A stretch of DNA of 25,237 nucleotides from Coemansia sp. RSA 922 (lineage: Eukaryota > Kickxellomycota > Kickxellomycetes > Kickxellales > Kickxellaceae): the NCBI GenBank assembly GCA_027577415.1, contig JANBQS010000234.1, forward strand, positions 1-25,237, written 5' to 3'. The notes under the pieces are model-generated. The model was not told the origin of the DNA. It ran no database searches and saw only the letters and a program-made list of their open reading frames with translations. A program made the position numbers and the translations under genes. This document shows positions 20,664-25,237 of this stretch, piece by piece (position 1 is the stretch's first letter; every line of letters begins with the position of its first letter).

Positions 20664-21098
20664 ATGCCCAAGCCAAAGACGACAAAGGCCAAGTCTACTA
20701 CGGCTACGGCTGCATCACACACCAGTGCTGCCGGAAAGACGACGACGACGCCCAAAGAACGGAGCAAGAGTCGCCGCTTGCCAGCCACACGCGACGGCAC
20801 TGAATCATCATCTGGCGAGGACGAGCAGTCAGAGGATAGGCAACCAGCTAGTGCGCCGCAGATACCTGGCAACGTCATCCGCAAGTTGCTGGCGTTTTCG
20901 CTGCTGTTGCTAGTGCTGCCTATCTTCGCATACTTTGGCTCGCTCAAATACATATTCGTGGGCTCAACTGCGTCGTCTGCGATTGTGGCTGTTATAGTCG
21001 CAAACATTGTTCTGGCGGCATATGTCTATGCGGCCTGGATCGAGGATGTTAGCGAACACGCAGCGCACACTAGTACACGAAAGCTTAAAAGAAGTTAG
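20664..21098 (+). CDS. VMA21: V-ATPase assembly integral membrane protein Vma21
   Basis: ER membrane chaperone needed to assemble the Vo sector of the vacuolar H+-ATPase (family knowledge). Single exon, 144 aa, longer than yeast Vma21 (77 aa) because of a Thr/Ser/Lys-rich, then acidic, N-terminal extension (1-65). The core matches the family: IPGNVIRKLLAFSLLLLVLP opens TM1 (about 75-94), and SSAIVAVIVANIVLAAYVY forms TM2 (about 104-125), followed by AWIEDVSE, equivalent to the conserved YxxEDxxE stretch. The cytosolic end KLKRS fits a KxKxx dilysine ER-retrieval signal. A CTAATTTCAG motif, resembling a branch plus 3' splice site, ends 4 nt before the ATG, so a 5'-UTR intron is possible. It converges on RPN3 with 76 nt between stop codons. 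Confidence 0.88.
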   Translation: MPKPKTTKAKSTTATAASHTSAAGKTTTTPKERSKSRRLPATRDGTESSSGEDEQSEDRQPASAPQIPGNVIRKLLAFSLLLLVLPIFAYFGSLKYIFVGSTASSAIVAVIVANIVLAAYVYAAWIEDVSEHAAHTSTRKLKRS

Positions 21099-21174
21099 GA
21101 TATATTCAGTTAACATTCGTCACCAATGAGCTGTAATAGTAGAAGATAACTTGCAAATACAAAATGCCATTGCT

Positions 21175-22763
21175 CTACAAGTCCTCGTCCATGGCATCGT
21201 CCATGGCATCAGAGTCGCTGTCATACTCTTCATTCTCGATCTCTTGTGCTAGCTCGCGCTCGCGCTTGATCGCCTCGTCGGCATAGGCCAGCTCCTTGCG
21301 GTGGTCGCCTCCCGGGTAGCGCATCGACTTGACAGACTCGTTGTAAAGTCCAAGGCAGAACGTGATGCGCTTGTCGAACGCGTGTTGCGGGTCGCTGGTG
21401 CCATACACGTTGTGAACCTCGGCGCTCTTGACGAACCCCTTCTCGTGATCAATGGTAGCGTCAATCACGCCGTCGCGGATGGCCTTGGCCACAATGTACT
21501 CGGCGTCCTCCTCGCTGTCCAAGTGAAGCTTGAGGCAAATATCACGCAGCGAGATGCGCGAGTATGCAACGCTGATGCTACGGATGCCAGCCTTGATGAC
21601 GTTGTGACGCAGGCGCTGTATTAGGACCAGGACCTGGTCCTTAAGGAACTGGTCCTGATAACGGCTAACCACGTCCTGGAACTGGCTGAGGTCGCCTACT
21701 CGGACAGCCTGAGCTAGCTCAAAGTACGGCTGCAGGGGCTTCTTGAGCACTGGCGTGCGGAACAAGGAGCGCTCGGGAATGTTTCCCATCAGCAGCTCTA
21801 CAATCACGTAGATCTTGTGCACGGTCTGCTGGAACCCAGCAGTGGCCGGAGTCGATGGTGCCTTGCGCGTCGCCTCTAGCAAGTGCATTTGCGCCTGAGA
21901 GTAGTTTAGCTGCACAGCCTCGATACGGCCCATGTAGTAGAGGTAGCGGGCAAGGAGGTTGTTTGGCGCATCAGTCGGGAAGCTAGACTTTGCCGCCAGC
22001 CGTTCAGCCTGGTCATAGAGCTTGTAGTTGAGAAAGTTGCGCAACAGGAGGGTCAGTACCATTGCCTTGGTCTCCTTCATGTTCGTTAGCGTGGCAGTCT
22101 GTAGCGCCTTGAGCAGCATCGGGCGCGCATCAGCCAGGCGGCCAGAGACCTCAAAGAACCGTGAGTAATAGAAAATAACGCGCGACACAATGGGGTCCAG
22201 AGTCCTTCTCTGCACGCCCAAAGCAGTCTCAACCAGTACGTCTGACAACTTGGCGCCGCGCTCGTGTTCGTTGTGATCGAGGTGATAGAGCTGCACTAAC
22301 AAGCAGAGGAAAAGGCAGACCTCTGGCTCGCACACCTTTGTAGCCGGGCCTACCACGTGCTTTTGGCCCAGAGACTCTGCGGCACGTTGCAAGCAATCCG
22401 CTACGCTCTGAGCGTTACTCTTTGAGGCGTGCGTCGCAATCATCTCGGCAAGCACGTCAGACTGTAGGCGCTTCCGAAGAGAGAATATGGTTCTCAGCGC
22501 ACGGTGCGTGTAATGGGCCTCGGCAGTGGCGATTCCACGCTCCAAGAATTTGACATTGCGAGCCAGATCTACAAACACAAAAACATAGGCATGCATTAGT
22601 CGTTGGGCCCGATGTTGCACCTGTCGGACCATTTGTATAAACGCCAATCTACATTCGGGACGCTAGCAATTCACTTGCCTTCGCTGAGGATTCTACGTGA
22701 CTCGGCTTGCTTTTGCTCCGCGGTCGCCTCGACCTCCATTGCTGCGTTTTCAGTGCTGGACAT
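21175..22763 (-). CDS. RPN3: 26S proteasome regulatory (lid) subunit Rpn3 / PSMD3
   Basis: Non-ATPase lid subunit of the 19S regulatory particle (family knowledge). Two exons: 22679-22763 and 21175-22568, with a 110-nt GC-AG intron (GAAG|GCAAGT...TTTGTAG, CTAAT branch), giving 492 aa (yeast 523, human 534). Exon 1 encodes an acidic, Glu/Ala-rich 28-residue N terminus. Exon 2 starts with Asp, then LARNVKFLERGI and HRALRTIFSLRKRL, as in PSMD3. Helical repeats follow, with LLRNFLNYKLYDQAERLAAK, YLYYMGRIEAVQLNYSQAQ and HKIYVIVELLMGNIPERSLF, all strong PSMD3 hallmarks. The PCI/winged-helix domain is at about 320-440 (YSRISLRDICLKLHLDS, then KAIRDGVIDATIDHEKGFVK). The C terminus is acidic. The GC donor is supported because the nearby GT would break the frame. 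Confidence 0.95.
22569..22678 (-). other. RPN3 intron, GC-AG type
   Basis: This is a 110-nt phase 1 intron with donor AAG|GCAAGTG, acceptor GTTTGTAG and the CGACTAATGC branch element about 30 nt before the acceptor. The GT five bases into the donor region would give phase 2 and break the family-conserved frame. Confidence 0.8.
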
Positions 22764-22864
22764 TACGATTAGCACTGGTTGATTTCAAAGATGATTTTAA
22801 ATATAGACTGTTGAAGAAGAAGCAAATAGTAAAATGCTTGGGCGCAACACACAAGCTCGCGCAT

Positions 22865-22877
22865 ACGTTGACAACGT
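22865..22877. promoter_or_regulatory. 13-bp perfect palindrome ACGTTG-A-CAACGT
   Basis: Two 6-base arms are exact reverse complements around a single A. It lies 101 nt upstream of RPN3 and 205 nt upstream of CGS. The symmetry fits a dimeric transcription-factor site, but no factor can be named. Confidence 0.5.
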
Positions 22878-22891
22878 CACTAATCTGTCGC

Positions 22892-22908
22892 AATCCAATG
22901 ATTGGATT
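22892..22908. promoter_or_regulatory. 17-bp palindrome with back-to-back CCAAT boxes
   Basis: AATCCAAT-G-ATTGGATT is a perfect inverted repeat of 8-base arms. It presents one CCAAT on each strand between two divergent genes, as a bidirectional HAP/NF-Y (CCAAT-binding complex) site would. Confidence 0.55.
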
Positions 22909-23081
22909 AAACCGCACTGTGATAATCAATCAAGAGGATGGTACCATGTGAGTCAACGCTGTGACTATCAAATTTGTAGAACACGCCCAAGCAAGCTGGG
23001 CCTTGTGTTTCTGACCTCCTTCTCCTTTCAAGACTCAAAGTTGCAAGCTCTTTTGATTCATTATTTCTCTCTCTGTTAACA

Positions 23082-24938
23082 ATGAACTCGCAAGTACCTT
23101 TGGGGGAATGTGTACCAGCGAGCACTCGCTATGCAGTGTCCGTCTCGCTCCCGACATGGCAGGACAACGTCGACTATGAGCTGGGAGCTCCAAGGGTTCT
23201 TGAGCGCATGGTCAGCGGCTACCCGAGGTTTTTCATTGCAAAGCCCGTCCAAGCGCTTGTGGCACTGGTCAAGGATCGGTTTGCGCTGCCGAACGAAGCC
23301 GCCATGGTGTTTCCCTCGCTGGCTTGCGCCCAGCGGTGCGTTGCCTTTATCTACGATCAGGCACCCAAGCAGCACTCGGCAGAGCTGGCCTACGGGCTGC
23401 CAGCGCCTGGACAAGTGCGAGTTGTTCAATACGTGGCTGAGCCAGTCAACAAAAAGGCGGCAGCTCTGGATGCGATTGGCAGTAATCTCGAGTCGCCAAT
23501 AACCATCTACTGCGTCTTGCTGCCCGCGGACCTGTTTCCGCTGGCCAAGCAGTACTGGCAGCACACGGGAAACGGGATTTCTGCGCGGCTGGCTGACTAC
23601 TGCTTGCACATTGCGCGAGTCAATGAGGAGTATGAGCAGGAAGTCAGGCCGTACTCACCGGCAAGCAGAGGAGGCACGGCACAGCGTAGCAAGGGCCGAG
23701 GCAGTGGATACCACCGCAATGCAGGAGGCGTTTCGCCTAATCGGGCGACAGATGAGATTCAGTCGCATGAGACAGGCATTGAGGCGGACGCGTACATGGA
23801 GGAGCGCTTTGGCAGAAACTGCGATCCCAAGCACGCAGCCGAGATGAAGGCAGTGCTGCGGCGGCGCATTGCTGGTGCGCTGTCAGAGGAGGAGCAGAAG
23901 CAGGGCGCGCAAGTCGAGCGCGGCGTGACTGGGCTGTCCTCCTCCGACGTGTACCTCGTAGCGACGGGCATGAGTGCCGTGTACTATACTCACTTGGCGC
24001 TGTTGGGCATGCGCGGCGGGAAAAGCGTGTGCTTTGGGTTTCCCTACACGGACACGCTCAAGATTTTGGAAAAGTTTGGGCCCGGTGCGTACTTTTTAGG
24101 CCATGGCGAGGGCAGCGACTACGACGAGCTAGAGCGCATCTTGGAGCGACACGCGATGGATCAGGACCCGATTCAGGCAATATTCACCGAGTGTCCAAGC
24201 AATCCATTGCTCAAGACCGCTGACCTGTCGCGCTTGCGTGATTTGGCAGATCGGCACTCGGTGGCACTGGTTGTCGACGAGACTATTGGTAGCTTTGCCA
24301 ATGTCGACGTTCTCAGCTGGGCAGATGTCGTAGTGTCGAGTCTGACCAAGGTGTTTAGCGGCGACAGCAACGTCATGGGTGGCAGCATTGTGCTGAATCC
24401 CAATCGCTCGCTGTACTCGTCGCTGCGCACGGCGATGGGCACCGTGTTTGAAGATCTGATGTGGTGCGAAGATGCAGTCTTCCTAGAGCGCAACTCGCGC
24501 GACTTTATGAAGCGCGTGCCAGGAATTAATCGCAATGCCCTGGCCGTGGCCGAGCTGCTAAGGGCAAGCAACAAGGTAGCTCAGGTCAGGTACCCAAAGT
24601 TCACAACCGCCGATAACTACGCCAGGATCATGCGTTCTACCAGCGAGGCAGGGTACGGAGGGCTGCTGTCAGTAGAGTTTGTTGGCGGCGAGAGTGCTTC
24701 GCGGGCGTTCTACGACGGCCTGGCTTGCTGCAAGGGCCCATCTCTGGGAACCAACTTTACGCTGGCGTCGCCATACACTATCCTGGCTCATTTCACTGAG
24801 CTCGAGTGGGCGGCCAAGTATGGCGTACACGCCGACCTTGTCCGCATCAGCATTGGCCTGGAGCCGCTGGATGAGCTGCTCGCCATGTTCCAGGCGGCAC
24901 TGGCTTCCATCCCAAGTGCAAAAGAGCACGCATGCTGA
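23082..24938 (+). CDS. STR2: Cystathionine gamma-synthase (fungal long form, Str2 / met-7 type)
   Basis: PLP enzyme of transsulfuration that joins an O-acyl-homoserine and cysteine to form cystathionine (family knowledge). Single exon, 618 aa; yeast Str2 is 639. The N-terminal part starts with the fungal CGS signature: ECVPASTRYAVSVSLPTW, then GYPRFFI. A low-complexity Gly/Arg/Ser linker lies near 188-230. The PLP fold type I domain (about 240-615) contains VATGMSAVY, ECPSNPLLKTADL, VVDETIGSFANVDVL with the pyridine-nitrogen Asp at D399, and SSLTKVFSGDSNVMGG with the Schiff-base Lys at K423. The C-terminal small domain has RYPKF and SLGTNFTLASPY, and ends VRISIGLEPLDELLAMFQAAL. Paralogues of this fold differ mainly in substrate, so cystathionine gamma-synthase is the best call, not proven. 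It diverges from RPN3. Confidence 0.9.
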   Translation: MNSQVPLGECVPASTRYAVSVSLPTWQDNVDYELGAPRVLERMVSGYPRFFIAKPVQALVALVKDRFALPNEAAMVFPSLACAQRCVAFIYDQAPKQHSAELAYGLPAPGQVRVVQYVAEPVNKKAAALDAIGSNLESPITIYCVLLPADLFPLAKQYWQHTGNGISARLADYCLHIARVNEEYEQEVRPYSPASRGGTAQRSKGRGSGYHRNAGGVSPNRATDEIQSHETGIEADAYMEERFGRNCDPKHAAEMKAVLRRRIAGALSEEEQKQGAQVERGVTGLSSSDVYLVATGMSAVYYTHLALLGMRGGKSVCFGFPYTDTLKILEKFGPGAYFLGHGEGSDYDELERILERHAMDQDPIQAIFTECPSNPLLKTADLSRLRDLADRHSVALVVDETIGSFANVDVLSWADVVVSSLTKVFSGDSNVMGGSIVLNPNRSLYSSLRTAMGTVFEDLMWCEDAVFLERNSRDFMKRVPGINRNALAVAELLRASNKVAQVRYPKFTTADNYARIMRSTSEAGYGGLLSVEFVGGESASRAFYDGLACCKGPSLGTNFTLASPYTILAHFTELEWAAKYGVHADLVRISIGLEPLDELLAMFQAALASIPSAKEHAC

Positions 24939-25237
24939 TCAGGAAAAACTTTTGTGCACAGCTGAGATTGGGCCCGAGTATTCTCATCTTTTCCTTTCTT
25001 TTTTTCCTTTTTTTTTTATTGCCTCACACATATTTTGATTTCTCGCTCTTTTTTTAAATTTTTTTCGACACAAGCCGAGATTCTCTGCTCCTTTGCCTCT
25101 TTTTTATCTACTCTTTTTTTTATACTCTAGTCAGTGTGAATCAGCTCATCAGCTGTGGTTCTTTCTCAGTTTCACATTTTTATTTTCTACAAAAGCTCAT
25201 CTGATCTGACCAAAGCTTCCTGCGTCTATTCCTGCGC
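24939..25237. other. Pyrimidine-rich 3' flank after CGS, no gene seen
   Basis: About 300 nt contain the CGS 3' region and several long T/C runs (for example T-rich stretches at 24996-25018, 25051-25064 and 25098-25120). The + strand pyrimidine bias resembles the leaders of other genes here, so a + strand gene may start just beyond the window. No poly(A) signal or open frame of note is visible. Confidence 0.5.

Larger units (their letters stand above)
22764..23081. promoter_or_regulatory. Divergent promoter region, RPN3 / cystathionine gamma-synthase
   Basis: This 318-nt gap lies between divergent starts. It holds two palindromes (listed separately), a TTTTAAATATA stretch at 22794-22804 close to RPN3, and a pyrimidine-rich leader before the CGS ATG. 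A short GACGT-containing site (GTGACGTTG on the minus strand, 22872-22880) resembles a CRE/ATF half-site. Confidence 0.5.

Noticed and set aside
23076..23609. 177-codon minus-strand open frame opposite cystathionine gamma-synthase
   Set aside because: It is a shadow of the CGS N-terminal region, which matches its family in the + frame.

Overview
This is a gene-dense fungal nuclear window carrying about sixteen protein genes on both strands. Evidence for a fungus: a Spa2-type polarity protein, the long fungal form of cystathionine gamma-synthase, an Elp5 of fungal layout, a Trm112, and short introns (about 84-246 nt) with a CTAAT-type branch element. No database search was possible. The intron style and mixed yeast/animal resemblance (PXMP4, PA2G4, LTA4H with human-like active-site spacing) suggest an early-diverging lineage such as a Kickxellomycotina-like zygomycete, but that placement is a weak inference. 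I see no prokaryotic, viral, transposon or CRISPR signal.

Layout from left to right: the 5' part of a mitochondrial-precursor-like gene runs off the left edge (-, 1-294). Then come JJJ1 (-, 406-2242), an Ariadne RBR E3 ligase (+, 2681-4345), ELP5 (-, 4391-5503), UBC4/UBE2D-type E2 (+, 5788-6694, four exons), PXMP4-like peroxisomal membrane protein (+, 7186-7886, two exons), TRM112 (+, 8074-8448), SPA2-like (-, 8541-10650, two exons), LTA4H-type aminopeptidase (-, 10827-12677), PA2G4/EBP1-like (+, 12932-14071), MAM33/p32 (-, 14211-15050), eIF2B gamma (-, 15181-16533), PI4P 5-kinase (+, 16932-20469, two exons), VMA21 (+, 20664-21098), RPN3 (-, 21175-22763, two exons) and cystathionine gamma-synthase (+, 23082-24938). 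The last roughly 300 bases are pyrimidine-rich and hold no gene I can support.

Neighbours are mostly unrelated housekeeping genes, packed with convergent 3' ends 45-139 nt apart and short divergent promoters. Some functional echoes exist. An E3, an E2 and a proteasome lid subunit belong to ubiquitin-dependent proteolysis. ELP5 and TRM112 both serve wobble-uridine tRNA modification. JJJ1 and PA2G4-like belong to families tied to late 60S maturation. In a eukaryote such proximity may be coincidence.

The most noteworthy sequence observations are about gene structure. Two of eight well-supported introns use a GC donor (UBC4 intron 1 and RPN3 intron 1), with a possible third at the left edge. The UBC4 last exon supplies only two coding bases plus the stop codon, and the intron before it is open in frame and would add a Cys-rich tail if retained. 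The HPD motif of JJJ1 is split by an intron. The RPN3/CGS divergent promoter holds two near-adjacent perfect palindromes, one made of back-to-back CCAAT boxes. I found no convincing previously undescribed system.
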